The notes under the pieces: generated by a model
Seen by the model: the letters and a program-made list of their open reading frames with translations, nothing else
Database searches by the model: none
Told to the model about the DNA's origin: nothing
Made by a program: the position numbers and the translations under genes
In this document: piece by piece, positions 1 to 10,127 of the stretch
Numbering within the stretch: the first letter of the stretch is position 1
Layout: each line of letters starts with the position of its first letter
Source: Ophiostoma sp. CBS 140.51
Lineage: Eukaryota; Ascomycota; Sordariomycetes; Ophiostomatales; Ophiostomataceae
NCBI GenBank assembly: GCA_029298735.1
Contig: JANSLP010000430.1
Coordinates: 1-23,579 of the forward strand
Reading direction: 5' to 3'
Length of the DNA: 23,579 nucleotides

Positions 1-490
1 CAAATAGCAATTGACTCGCCTTACCTATGGCTACTTTTCCTGTTTACGAATTAAAACGGCATCGAACCGATATCTACTTCCGTGACAGGGAAGTCCTTTG
101 TAACATTAACGCTATAATAGTAAGAGGATTAGCGAGCACTTATTAATTATAGAATTCTCTCTTATATTAAAGACTATTTAATAAATCTTTTAAGTTATAT
201 TTTATCTACATACTCACTCTATGTACGAATGCCTAGCTAAGAATTCTTTTCCTAGCCTTTAATAAGATTTTTAAAATAAGTACCCTATTCTTGGACTCCA
301 GGCTAAGATTTATTTTAGTAGAAAGCGATGCTGTGGTATACACTATTAATCTTTACGTAGAGCGTCTCGCCGGCTTGGCAAAGCGTCTCGCCAAATACGA
401 GCTAATGAAAGTACAACACATAAATTGGGCCGCCACTTGCACAAACGCACTTGTGGCTAATTGTGAAAGGTACACTGGTGCATATCCGAT
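1..490. other. AT-rich gene-free left edge
   Basis: No gene is supported here. Roughly the first 300 bases are strongly AT-rich, full of TTAATA/TATTTA-like runs, in contrast to the GC-richer genes that follow. This is the look of old transposon or RIP-degraded DNA in ascomycetes, but no transposase, terminal repeat or LTR is recognisable. A 10-bp direct repeat (GCGTCTCGCC at 362-371 and 383-392) lies near the 3' end of the first transporter gene and probably means little. The last part should contain the 3' UTR of the minus-strand transporter that stops at 491. Confidence 0.5.
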
Positions 491-2419
491 TTACTCCCGC
501 GTTGTGCTGTTAACTGTCTCGAATATTTCCACGACGGTGTCGGCCTTTTCCTGCTGTTCCAGGCCAAGACCATGCGAGCGGTACTCTTCTCGAGACGTTA
601 GTATTTTGGGATTATAAGTGAAAGAAAGACAAAAAGAAAGGACTCACGGCCAAATTTGCGAAGGGGCACCTTGTTATAGAACATCTCATCGAGATCCTCC
701 AATGACCGACGGCTGGTCTCCTACAGAAGTAAACATGGTCAGAAAAACACTCGTGACGATGCGGTGTCAAGGGAAAACGGTCCAGAAAAAAACATACTGG
801 AAGGAAGAATAACACAAAGACAAAAGTGATTGCATTGGAAGCAAACCAGATGTAGCCAACTAGAAGAGAAGTGGATAAGTATACATCGTCTTATCAGAAC
901 GGAGTTTCGACTCATCTTACCTTTTGGGCCAATGTTGAGCGCCGTCGGGTTAATAAAGTAGGGCGTCGTGAGCGAGATCACAAACGCAAAGATGAACCCA
1001 ATGGCGCTGCCCATACCGTACGTCATGGCGCGCAGCTGGTTGCTCGGAATCTCACCGGCGCAGATGAACGCCACCGGGCCGCAAAACGCCGAGTAGCCGC
1101 ACTGGAAGACGACGCACAGGCCGACAACGATCTTGCCGGCCGTCTGCGTGCCGGGGATGACGGACCAGACAACACCGATGATGAGCATCAGGACGGCTTG
1201 GGAGCCGAACGCTACTAAATTCATGGGCCGGCGACCGACCCACCGGTTCAGGAACACGCCGATGAGCGCGCCAAACACGGAAATGGATGACACCATGATG
1301 GAGTCGACAAAGGCGTCGGTTGACCCCGCGGTCTGGAAAAAGTAGGTCGAATAGGCCGCGAGAAAGGGGAAGCCCGAGGCCGCGTGAAACGTCAGGCAGG
1401 CACACGTCAACAGGGTTCGGGTGCGTTCACGCACGCTCCAGGCCATTTGCACGGCCTTGCGCTTGCCGAGGGCGAGCTGCTGCTCGACGGCAATGGCGTC
1501 CTGGATGGCTTGCAGCTCGGCGACGATGATGGCGGGCGGGAAGTCGGGACCGCGGAGGCGCTGGAGGTGGGTGCGGGCGTCGTCTTGGCGGTTCTGGAGG
1601 ACGAGCCAGCGGGGGGACTCGGGGATGAAAAAGGGCAGCACAAAAAAGAGGAGGGGCACACCGTAGAGGCAGAACAGGGGGATCTGGTACGACAGGCGGC
1701 TGTCCATGAGCTTGGTGGCGTTGTTGACGGAGGTGCCGACGACGCTACCAATACAGGCGGACAGCTGGGCGAAGCTGATGAGTGAGCCGCGGAGGTGCGA
1801 CGGGGCCGCTTCGGAGATGCTGAGAAGTGAGGTTTAGCACAGAGCACAAACTGGGGGAGGTTATATAGGGGCATTCCACCACACGTACTAGATGATGCCC
1901 AGACCAGTAAAGAGTCCATTGGATGTGCCAAACACCAGTCGGCCAAAGATAAAGGCACCGGCGTTGGTCGTGGTGATGAGGATCGTGTTGCCAACTACGC
2001 AGACCAGAGAAGCCACCCAGAAGGACCGGCGTCGGCCCAGATGTTGTGCTGTCGGTTGAAGAAGAATCGAGCCGGTAATAACACCCACGTTCATCATCGA
2101 ACTGATGGTCTATAAAGTTAGCTTAGAGCAGCATCAGTGGGGATGGAGGTATTCTTACCTGCTGGAACCATGTGTCGATGCCCCAGCCCGTGGCAAGGGA
2201 CGGCGCCCGGTAGCCAAAGACTTTGAGGAAGCCGACAATGGCCTGCTGAGCATTGATGATGGACAGGTCGAGGCCGTACTGGAACGAGCTGACGGACACG
2301 AGGAAGCAGATGAAGATGCAACGATTGTTCTGCAGCCACGTTGTCTCAGTGGACTGGGTGGCAACACGGGCGAGCTGGTTGCCCCCTTCCTCCTGCGGCT
2401 CGTCTTTTGCTGCACACAT
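491..2419 (-). CDS. MFS sugar-porter family transporter (six exons)
   Basis: Predicted plasma-membrane proton-coupled transporter of the fungal sugar-porter type, substrate unknown. Exons in transcription order: 2419-2159, 2109-1889, 1819-921, 859-798, 720-648 and 585-491, with introns of 49, 69, 61, 77 and 62 bp, all GT-AG. Together they give an open frame of 536 residues, within the usual 500-560. Visible motifs are LGRRR after the second helix, YISEAAP and RG in the N-terminal half, PESPRWLV in the central loop, RWVGRRP in the second half, and PETSRRSLEDLDEMF at the end, a standard sugar-porter signature. The last acceptor is ambiguous: AAG at 586-588, or GAG one codon further upstream, both in frame. 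An upstream in-frame ATG at 2497 would add 26 His-rich residues; 2419 is preferred because the protein then begins like its relatives. It is divergent from the sulfatase at 3517, with which it may be co-regulated. Confidence 0.88.
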
Positions 2420-3516
2420 TTTGTATGGGGTGTTCACGATGAAAGACTGTGAGTGATGATGGTGACCTCCGTCGTTAGAGTGGAGAGGCAAGGACAAAGA
2501 CGAGGGCTTTTCTACTACTCCTTTGATCTCTCTTCACGACATTTCAACATGTCTAGACTATGAAGACAGCCAAGTGCCGAGCCTCGTGATGATCAACACA
2601 ACGCAAGACTTGGCCAACCTTGCTCTCGCTTCGCCCTGTCACAATGCGAAGTGCTAGCGCATTGCGGGGAAGAAGTGGGTCGGGAACAGTATTCCGGCTT
2701 GTTGGCACTTGTTTGTTATTTTGTGTATAATTTTAGACCAAGTTTATGACTTGCCGTTTTTTGTCCTTCACTCCAGGCCCCTTGACAATTCTCAAAAGGG
2801 ACAAGGGGAAATCAAGAAGCGAAGTGACAGACAAGGGTGTGGCAGAACACAATGTTGAGAACGGCCGGCAGTGTCGAGTCTCAAAAAGCATTACGTTGAC
2901 AGACGCTAAAATACATGACCATTGACAGTTTTCTCTCCGCCAATGGTGTTACGTCGGCCATAACTGGTACCGTTCTCCGTCCTCCGTGTCGCCGACTGTC
3001 TTGGGTTTGTTTCGTTCATGTGAATAGCCTGCATGGCCGGCGTGTCGATAATCCGCAAGGCTTCTCTTTTCCTCTTTTAGACCTAGTGAGAATACTGGAC
3101 AGAGAGTGAACAGAACAAATACCGATGCAGAAATGAACAAGACTCAACGTCGACGGTAAGTCCAACCTCCGACATCATCCATCCTTCGCCCCTCAAAACG
3201 ATCTAGGGAAGCTCAAACGCAAACTCGTATTGCCTCAAGTCAGATGGTTCACAAGACTTGAAGTAAAACAATCCTTTTGACGACGGATTTGTCTCGGCAT
3301 GAAGCAACCGAGTCAACGTGTCGTCCAAAACAATCAGATCGGAGCTTCATCGACAGAAGACCGAGAAGGTGTCGTCCACAAGAAAGACTCTCAACGCCCT
3401 TCAAGTAACCAGATATATTTGTGTGTTTCCAGCTGCAATATCTACTGCCGGACACTCTGAGACCGTGCACTTTTCATAACTTAGTCTCTACTAACCTCTC
3501 TACCAACATCGCCGCC
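2420..3516. promoter_or_regulatory. Divergent promoter between MFS transporter and sulfatase
   Basis: About 1.1 kb separates two start codons that point away from each other, so this stretch must carry both promoters and 5' UTRs. No convincing gene lies in it. Visible elements: a TATA-like AGATATATTTG about 100 bp upstream of the sulfatase ATG; a perfect 7-bp inverted repeat CCCCTTG (2778-2784) / CAAGGGG (2802-2808); and a CGGCCG at 2862-2867, a possible zinc-cluster half-site pair that is also common by chance. Confidence 0.5.
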
Positions 3517-5217
3517 ATGACTGCCGACAGCGCAAAACGCCCCAACATCCTCATTATCCTAGCGGATGACCTGGGCTTCAGCGATCCCGGCTGCTTCGGT
3601 GGCGAGATCCGCACGCCCAACATTGACCGCCTGGGCTATGAGGGCGTGCGGTTCAGCGACTTCCACGCGTCGCCAGCGTGCTCGCCGACGCGGTCGATGC
3701 TTATGAGCGGCACGAGCGCGCACTTGGCGGGCGTGGGCACGCTGCCCGAGTTTGAAAAGACCATGACCGAGTACCAGAACCAGAACAGCTATGTCGGGCA
3801 CCTGCACAACAGCATTGCTACGATGCCGGAGCTGCTGCGCGACGGCGGGTACCACACCGTGATGGCGGGCAAATGGCACTTGGGTACTACGAAACAACAA
3901 TCGCCGATTGCTCGCGGCTTTGAAAAGGCTTTTGCACTGATGGTGGGCGGGGGCAACCACTACGCGTGGGAGCCGACGGTCGAGCCCGGGGAGGCCAACA
4001 TCATGGTGCGGGGTAGCATCGAGGGCATGTACATGGACGAGGACGCGTTTGTGGACAAGCTGCCGGACGACTACTACTCGTCTAATTTTTTCACCGACCG
4101 GCTGCTCAAGTACCTTAAGGAACGCCCGGCCGACGATGAGAGGCCGTTCTTTGCCTACCTACCCTTCCAGGCACCGCATTTCCCGCTGCAGGTTGACAAG
4201 GCGTGGGTCGAAAAGTACCGTGGGCGCTACGACGCGGGCCCCGAAGTCCTGAAAGAGGAGCGACTCGTCCGGCTTCGCGAGCTTGGGTTCCTGCTGCAGG
4301 ACATGCCGGCCGCACCATTCTACGCCTACCCGCAGCGCAAGTCCAACCAGAACTGGAAGAAGCGCGACGACGTGGCGCGGGCACGCTCGGCACGCAAAAT
4401 GGAGTGCTACGCGGGCCTCGTCGAGAACATGGACTGGAACATTGGCCGCGTCGTCGCGCACCTCGATGCCACGGGCCAGCTCGACAACACTATTGTCTTC
4501 TTCATGTCCGACAACGGCGCTGAGGGCAGCATCCTCGAGGCCGCGCCGCCCATGCGCAACCTGGCCGGAGGCTTTGCCAAGTACTACGACAACTCTTTGG
4601 AAAACCTGGGCAACCCCGACTCGTACTGCTGGTACGGCAACCGCTGGGCCCAGGTCGGCACCGCACCCAGCAAGCTCTACAAGTTCTTTTCGCACCAGGG
4701 CGGCATCCGCGTGTGCTCGCTCGTGCGATACCCTCAGTGGTTGAAGCAAGGTACAATCTCGCACGAGTACTGCACCATCATGGACATCCTGCCCACCCTC
4801 TTGGACGTGGCTGGTATCCCGCGTCCTGGCACCACCTACCAAGGCCGCGACGTCGAGCCCATTTTGGGGCGCTCCTGGCTCGACTACATGACGGGCAAGG
4901 CCCAGCACATCCACGACGACGACACCGTCACCGGCTGGGAGTTCATCGGCCGCCAGGCCCTACGCAAGGGCTCCTATAAGATTGTGCGCTGCCCCATCCC
5001 CTGGGGCACCGGCCACTGGGAGCTGTTCAACCTGGCCCTCGACATGGCCGAGGAGGTCGACCTCAAGGACGAGGAGTCCGCAAAGTACAAGGAGCTGGTC
5101 GAGGAGTGGGGCCGCTATGCTAAGAAACACGGCATTGTCGACTGCAAAAAGGTCGAGACGGCCTTTGACCTGCAGATTGAGGACCTGGAGGATGGGCTGC
5201 CGGAGATTCCCTTCTAA
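3517..5217 (+). CDS. Sulfatase, AtsA-type arylsulfatase (intronless)
   Basis: Hydrolyses sulfate esters (aryl or alkyl) to alcohol and sulfate; class I formylglycine-dependent sulfatase of 566 residues. The start is the first ATG of the frame, in a GCCGCCATGA context. Visible active-site elements: the metal-binding Asp pair in ILADDLGFSD (D17-D18); CSPTR (C55, the Cys oxidised to formylglycine, with R59); AGKWHLG (K119, H121); APHFPLQ (H221); MSDNGAEG (D332-N333); and the Lys in SKLYKFF (K389). Spacing and wording closely follow Pseudomonas aeruginosa AtsA (536 residues) as remembered. There is no signal peptide or membrane segment, so a cytosolic enzyme is likely. The gene has no intron although nearly every neighbour does, and it is GC-rich; both fit a bacterial origin by horizontal transfer (inference). 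Activity also needs a formylglycine-generating enzyme, not present in this window. Its position opposite an MFS gene suggests uptake followed by desulfation. Confidence 0.93.
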   Translation: MTADSAKRPNILIILADDLGFSDPGCFGGEIRTPNIDRLGYEGVRFSDFHASPACSPTRSMLMSGTSAHLAGVGTLPEFEKTMTEYQNQNSYVGHLHNSIATMPELLRDGGYHTVMAGKWHLGTTKQQSPIARGFEKAFALMVGGGNHYAWEPTVEPGEANIMVRGSIEGMYMDEDAFVDKLPDDYYSSNFFTDRLLKYLKERPADDERPFFAYLPFQAPHFPLQVDKAWVEKYRGRYDAGPEVLKEERLVRLRELGFLLQDMPAAPFYAYPQRKSNQNWKKRDDVARARSARKMECYAGLVENMDWNIGRVVAHLDATGQLDNTIVFFMSDNGAEGSILEAAPPMRNLAGGFAKYYDNSLENLGNPDSYCWYGNRWAQVGTAPSKLYKFFSHQGGIRVCSLVRYPQWLKQGTISHEYCTIMDILPTLLDVAGIPRPGTTYQGRDVEPILGRSWLDYMTGKAQHIHDDDTVTGWEFIGRQALRKGSYKIVRCPIPWGTGHWELFNLALDMAEEVDLKDEESAKYKELVEEWGRYAKKHGIVDCKKVETAFDLQIEDLEDGLPEIPF

Positions 5218-5762
5218 TTTACCATACTGTATACAAATGAGAACTCTTTTCATGCGACCTTTGAGACCAGACCGGACAAGACGACTGTCGTCCTCTGACC
5301 GTCTTGACTCGACAGACAGGCTTTAATACACATACATACCGTTTTCCGGTGTCTGTCACATATCAACTGTGGTTGTGTTATACCCAGCCAGGCCCAACAG
5401 CGACCAATGAAATTTGCAGTGCAGCACGATTCGTCTTCTTTGTGAACAAAATGTGTCCCGTTTAGGGACAAGTTCATGGTGGCGATACGATGCCTGGTTA
5501 ATTTTGCTGGATCAATGGCATTGCCGGAGCATGTGCTTCGTAGGGTTTAGTTGCGCCAGGAGGATAAGAAAAAGAAAGAAACACAATAAGGATAAATTAT
5601 GTGCTCGTCCCCATTTCAAAGTTAACAGTCTCTGGATGTTATCATCACTCGTCTCTTATTTCTTCTCTCCTTTTCAACTGTGTTTACGGTGCCTAGTTAT
5701 GTGCTTTGATTTTCTTTGATTTCGAACCATACACACACATTCACACACACATTCACACCACC
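5218..5762. other. Gene-free interval, 3' UTR of sulfatase and upstream of bestrophin pseudogene
   Basis: No gene is supported. The first part is the sulfatase 3' region. The end holds a CA-rich simple repeat (about 5728-5760, with the unit ACACACATTCAC occurring twice) directly before the ATG of the bestrophin remnant, which would have been its 5' UTR. The middle, around 5560-5720, is AT-rich without recognisable content. Confidence 0.5.
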
Positions 5763-6456
5763 ATGACGGTAGAAGTCCCCATCTCCAGCATCACTCGCGG
5801 TTAGTGTCGTCTCGGCACCTGCCCCTGCCGACAAGCAGGATCCCCCGGCTACAAGCCACTCAAATCATCCTGCCTCCAGCTCACAACATTTACCTTCGAC
5901 AACTATTTTTCCGTTCCTCGCGATATCTACAAGCACTCCAAGTGGCATCTCATCCTACAGACGCACGGCAGGATCCTGCCTCGTCTGATTGTTCTTCTGT
6001 TCTTCATCGGTGTTGTGCCACGGTCATCACCTGCATCATCAAGTTCACCAGTGTTAACCGTACGCCTTCCCACCCTAGCGTATTCACTCATATCATCACG
6101 AACACTTTGTAGTCGGTATCAGCAACACCATCCTGACCATTACGGGTTTCGTGGTCGGTATGAGTCTGAGCTTTCGCAGCTCGACTGCCTACGAGCGCTA
6201 CGGGGAAGGTCGTCGCTCCTGGGCTCAACTCATCTTTGTGTCCAACAAACTCGCCCGTGTCATCTGGTACCACGTCAAGACGCGTCCCAACCACAAGGAG
6301 AAGGACACACTGGCCAAGCTCACGGTCATGAAGCTGCTAGTGGCCTTTGCCGTCGCGCTCAAGCACAAACTTCGCTTCGAGCCCTACACGGACTACGAGG
6401 ACTTTGCCGGCTTTGTCGGCCACATTAACATGTATGCCGGCGAGCCCACGCGCTAG
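5763..6456 (+). pseudogene. Bestrophin-family (UPF0187) anion channel, truncated and frameshifted
   Basis: Remnant of a fungal bestrophin-like membrane channel, normally about 400-500 residues. The ATG at 5763 opens a short exon to 5799. A GT-AG step to 5839 keeps the frame but would be an intron of only 39 bp, shorter than normal. The following exon contains FDNYFSVPRDIYKHSKWHL and a first membrane helix; a one-base frame change at about 6012-6017 is then needed to continue as ATVITCIIKF. A normal intron at 6060-6112 (branch and TAG acceptor visible) leads to GISNTILTITGFVVGMSL, then FRSSTAYERYGEGRRSW and AVALKHKLRFEPYTDYED, which are family hallmarks. The frame stops with TAG at 6454-6456. 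The C-terminal half, including the later helices, is not found in any frame downstream. Frameshift plus missing half make it non-functional as a full channel; a sequencing error could explain the frameshift but not the truncation. Confidence 0.82.
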
Positions 6457-7518
6457 GATCCCGGCCGTGCTCCCGAGGACAAGAGCCCAAGGCTTCTTCA
6501 AGACAGTCGTTCTTTTTCTCTGATTGGTTCATTCCTGATTAGTCGTCCTTTGTCCTGTGTTCTGAAAGCCAGCGGCTTTCAGCCACACTTGAACCGCCTG
6601 CTGGGCATCGGTCGTATCATTTATCCTCCGCTCTCATGGGGGGGTCGGCTGTGTTGTCCTGGCCTTGTTGTGAGGCCCGTGGGGACCATGTTCGTAACAT
6701 TACGGGCCTTCGGAGACGATAATAATGTCGTTCGCAGGACAGCGCAACGGGGTACTAACTTGTGTCAAGCTATCGGCCGCGGCGGTGGACATTCCTGTAA
6801 TGGTGCGGGCGGGAGAGGGTTTCAGGGGTCAGGCATGTGTGGTAGCTATTCTTGTGTAAGTTTGATGGTAACCGTTTTATTGTTATTTTTGGCAAAGGGT
6901 TAATTTTACTTAATTCATATTTTAACTTCAGATCATATCAAATTCCATTTCGTTGATAATAATTCCAACAAAAACTTGACATTGATTCTATTCAAACGAT
7001 AAATCATCCATGGCCATAGTTGAAACTTCCGCAAAGAAAAAAAAAACTTACAAATATTCAAGAAACCCTGAAATGACACGGAACAAACAACCATCAAAAG
7101 ATATCACAAGCTCTTGACATCCACACCAGGGAGCGTACCCCGGCTTCACTAGTCCCAAATCGAGCATCGGACTCGTTGTCCGCCAGTCACATGTGCCTGA
7201 CCCACTGGACTAGCGCAGAACAACCAGCGGCGCCTCAGGCACCGTACTAATCCGCACCCCCCAGGTTTTGACCACTCTGCTCCTGGCATGCCCCGAGATA
7301 TAGTTTGAATCCATCCTTTTTCGACTTTCCTACCTGATCTTCGACGTTTGCGACATAAGCAAGCACGAAAAACGACAACTTACTGAGAGGATACTTTTTT
7401 TATGACAATCTCAATACAGCTCGTTGTCGCATCTGGCCGTCAAAACATTTGCCAATTTCAAACAATTTTAACGTCCCCTTGGTAAACAGTGCCGAGCTCG
7501 CTTGCCTCGCGTGCAGGA
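6457..7518. other. Gene-free interval upstream of the Zn2Cys6 factor
   Basis: More than 1 kb without a supportable gene. The left part should once have encoded the C-terminal half of the bestrophin, but I find no recognisable helix or motif from it in any frame. An open frame at 6550-6903 shows low-complexity Gly/Arg content and no family resemblance. From about 6900 to 7110 the sequence turns AT-rich, with a short A-tract near 7038. The part nearest 7518 must hold the promoter and 5' UTR of the transcription factor. Confidence 0.5.
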
Positions 7519-9504
7519 ATGGATGACGCGCCAGCCAGCGATCCGCCAGGCGATTTGACCACGCCACAGACTCGCCAGAGGCACCGATTCTCACGGTCGC
7601 GCGACGGCTGTCTAACCTGCAAGTACGTGTTTGTCCCTCTTCAAATGTCGTGCAGTATTTTGACTCACAGAATTAGACAGCGCAAGGTCAAGTGCGACGA
7701 GGCGCGGCCCAAGTGCTCGCATTGCGACCGCCTCAACATCCAGTGTCGGTGGCGGAGCATGTCGCGTAGTGTTATCACCAGTGGCGGTGGGCAAATGAGC
7801 AGCAACAGCTCGGGCAGCCGCACGCCCACCATGGACACGACACTCGGCGGATCATTGTCGCCTCGCCCAGAGCCGTTCCCGAACCCGTCTCCCTTTCACC
7901 ACACCCAGACGCAAGCCCAAGTTCAGCATGTTCAGGCACAAGTGGCACAGCAGACCACCACACCGTTGTTCGACTACACCAATTTCTCATGGGATGGACG
8001 CGACACATGGCAGCAGATGATCCTCGATGTCGGCCGCGAAATCAATTTTGATCCCAATGCAACCGACACCGACTTTGGCCCGACACAGGCCCACGACCTC
8101 ACATCGCTGGCAACACAAGCAGCAGCCATTCGAGCTGCAGAAATTCCCACGGCACACAACGTGTCTGAAGTAGCATCTGCACTCTCCGACGACACCAGTC
8201 CACACACCAATGCCGAGCTCACGGGCCGAAACACTGCCGACAACCACCGACTGATCAATTACTTCACGCACGCCGTCACGCCGCCCATTTTGTCCGAGGT
8301 CGAGGCGCAGAAGAACTGGATCACAGTGCGCCGCATTCTCACCAAAATGGCCGGCGACTCGCGCATGGTGAGGTGGGCTGTCCTGGCCTTTTCCAATGCG
8401 ATGCTCTGCCGCCACGAAGGGAGCTGGATGGCGAGCCAGCAGAACCACTACGAGAACGCAGCTGCCGAGGTGGCTCTCTTCAGCAGCCAGCAAGAACTCG
8501 AGACACTGACGCATCATAGCCCGCGCCGTGAGAAGCTGCTGGCCACTCTCTTCTTCTTGAGCTACGTCGACATTCTTGATGCCAAGATCGAGGCCGCCCA
8601 CGTGTATCTGAAGCAGGCGTACAATATTTTCCTGCAAGGACGCAAGGCGGGCTTTGCACCCATCGAGAAACAGCTGTTGCTTTGGATCCGCCTCCTCGAT
8701 GCCCGTGCAGTGCCTGCCGGCGGCGAAGGGCTCTTTCTCTCCCGCGACAACGAGGAGCTGTTTGTGCAGCAACCGTCACCAGCCAGCTTTGGTGAGACCG
8801 TGGCAGAGGGGACTGGAACCTTTGTTGGCGACAGCGACGTGGAGGATGCCCTATTCCAAGCCCTTTACCAGCCTGGTATCGTCTTTTTTCAAAAAGTGCA
8901 AAGCTTCATGGGCCACATCGCCAAGATTGACCAGTGGCATCGGTCACGCGGCACAGTCGAGGACGAGACAGATGTGATGCGCATTGCAGCAGCGATTGCA
9001 TCGGATCTGCGTGATCTCTATGAACAGCGCCCGTCGCTCATGGACTACGCTGTCGCAGGGAAGCTGACAGCACCGCACATCTCCGCCAAACTCGCCTTTA
9101 CCATCACACGTGCTTTCCGGACGTATTTGTCCAACTATTACGCCAGCAAAATCCATTTGCACCGCGTCGCCTACAAGAACTTTCCTTTAACAAAGGAGGC
9201 TATTGAAGCTCTAGATCATATCCGAAGCCTGGCCCGTCTCATCGCTGAAAGCCTTGACGGCGAGGATCCGCTGCCCATCAACATGCTGTGGCCTCTGGTG
9301 ATGCTCGGTACTGAAGAAAAGGACCCTGTCGAGAGGGCTTGGATCAAGACGCAATTGCTTCGCATGGAGAAAATTGCTGGCAATGCCCGCATCACGACGC
9401 AGGTTCTGGACGAAGTACAGGCTCGACAAGATGCGTCCAAGATGCGCGAGGACATTGGGACTGTCATGCGGTCCATTTTCAATGTTCGGTTTGCCATTGT
9501 CTGA
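7519..9504 (+). CDS. Zn2Cys6 fungal-specific transcription factor
   Basis: Nuclear DNA-binding regulator of 643 residues. Exons 7519-7622 and 7677-9504; the 54-bp intron (GTACGT...TTAG) interrupts the zinc cluster, as is common in this family, and its length divisible by three keeps the unspliced frame open. Spliced, the binuclear cluster is canonical: C31-x2-C34-x6-C41-x6-C48-x2-C51-x6-C58, with the typical KVKCDE stretch. A Ser/Gln/Pro-rich linker follows (about 70-150). The rest resembles the helical Fungal_trans_2 domain (PF11951), for example LLATLFFLSYVDILDA and AHVYLKQAYNIF. The first ATG of the frame was chosen. It sits in the middle of the metabolic genes, transcribed toward the aldolase, so a pathway-specific activator role is plausible, though its targets are unknown. 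Confidence 0.92.
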   Translation: MDDAPASDPPGDLTTPQTRQRHRFSRSRDGCLTCKYVFVPLQMSCSILTHRIRQRKVKCDEARPKCSHCDRLNIQCRWRSMSRSVITSGGGQMSSNSSGSRTPTMDTTLGGSLSPRPEPFPNPSPFHHTQTQAQVQHVQAQVAQQTTTPLFDYTNFSWDGRDTWQQMILDVGREINFDPNATDTDFGPTQAHDLTSLATQAAAIRAAEIPTAHNVSEVASALSDDTSPHTNAELTGRNTADNHRLINYFTHAVTPPILSEVEAQKNWITVRRILTKMAGDSRMVRWAVLAFSNAMLCRHEGSWMASQQNHYENAAAEVALFSSQQELETLTHHSPRREKLLATLFFLSYVDILDAKIEAAHVYLKQAYNIFLQGRKAGFAPIEKQLLLWIRLLDARAVPAGGEGLFLSRDNEELFVQQPSPASFGETVAEGTGTFVGDSDVEDALFQALYQPGIVFFQKVQSFMGHIAKIDQWHRSRGTVEDETDVMRIAAAIASDLRDLYEQRPSLMDYAVAGKLTAPHISAKLAFTITRAFRTYLSNYYASKIHLHRVAYKNFPLTKEAIEALDHIRSLARLIAESLDGEDPLPINMLWPLVMLGTEEKDPVERAWIKTQLLRMEKIAGNARITTQVLDEVQARQDASKMREDIGTVMRSIFNVRFAIV

Positions 9505-10127
9505 GAGCCATGGTATGTGTTTTCTCTTGGAAAGATCTCGGCTTTTCATATTTCATCTTCTCAGTAATTCCCAGCTGTTTGTTCTTTCACTGACTGACCA
9601 TCTTCTAGAACTTTTCAGCTCACCGATTTTTGCCAACCAGCTGTCACTGTCCTCCAACTATCGAATGCCAGCGACACTCAGGCATTGTCGACGGCTTGGC
9701 AAGATACAGATTTGGTATTGCCGATGGCCCAAATCGCATGCGACGTTCCACGTGCGCATTATTTAGTGTGGTCTTTCGGCTGTCGCATACGATCTCGCCA
9801 CTTTTAGCACTACTAACCGGCGCCGCCATTGTTCCATCCTCCAGGGCCCCTGTCAAAGGATTGGCTTTGCCATGCGACCCTTGCCGAGCACCGCCAATGT
9901 GTATGCGAGCAAACTGACAACGCCGCCAGCTTTGCGTGTCACGCGTGCATGGTCAAGTTACGTGCTCCGTAACCGGTGCCTGTGATGGAGAAGAAAAGAG
10001 TACTTTCAGAGGCTGCTGCATGCACTCAAAGCTTCAGTGCAGAACTTTGAAACCGGATCAGTTCACACAACAGGAGCATCACCAAGTCGCCAGTTACCAA
10101 TACACATCACGGTTTCAAACAACAACA
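9505..10127. promoter_or_regulatory. Interval between transcription factor and aldolase
   Basis: About 620 bp in tandem orientation. It should hold the 3' UTR of the transcription factor and the promoter and 5' UTR of the aldolase (AAACAACAACAATG start context). Open frames on both strands around 9630-9917 overlap one another, resemble no family and are taken as chance. No TATA box stands out. Confidence 0.45.

Noticed and set aside
362..392. 10-bp direct repeat GCGTCTCGCC
   Set aside because: Only two copies 21 bp apart, with no further structure; could be chance and does not form an array.
2420..2497. Upstream in-frame ATG (2497) as start of the first transporter
   Set aside because: It adds a His-rich 26-residue extension unlike family N-termini; kept as an alternative only.
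4159..4914. A 251-codon open frame on the minus strand inside the sulfatase
   Set aside because: Antisense shadow of a GC-rich gene; no family motif, while the + strand frame has every sulfatase active-site element.
6550..6903. A 117-codon + strand open frame after the bestrophin remnant
   Set aside because: Tested as the missing C-terminal half of the channel, but no helix or conserved motif matches.
7987..8772. A 261-codon minus-strand open frame inside the transcription factor
   Set aside because: Shadow of the coding strand; the translation has no recognisable domain.
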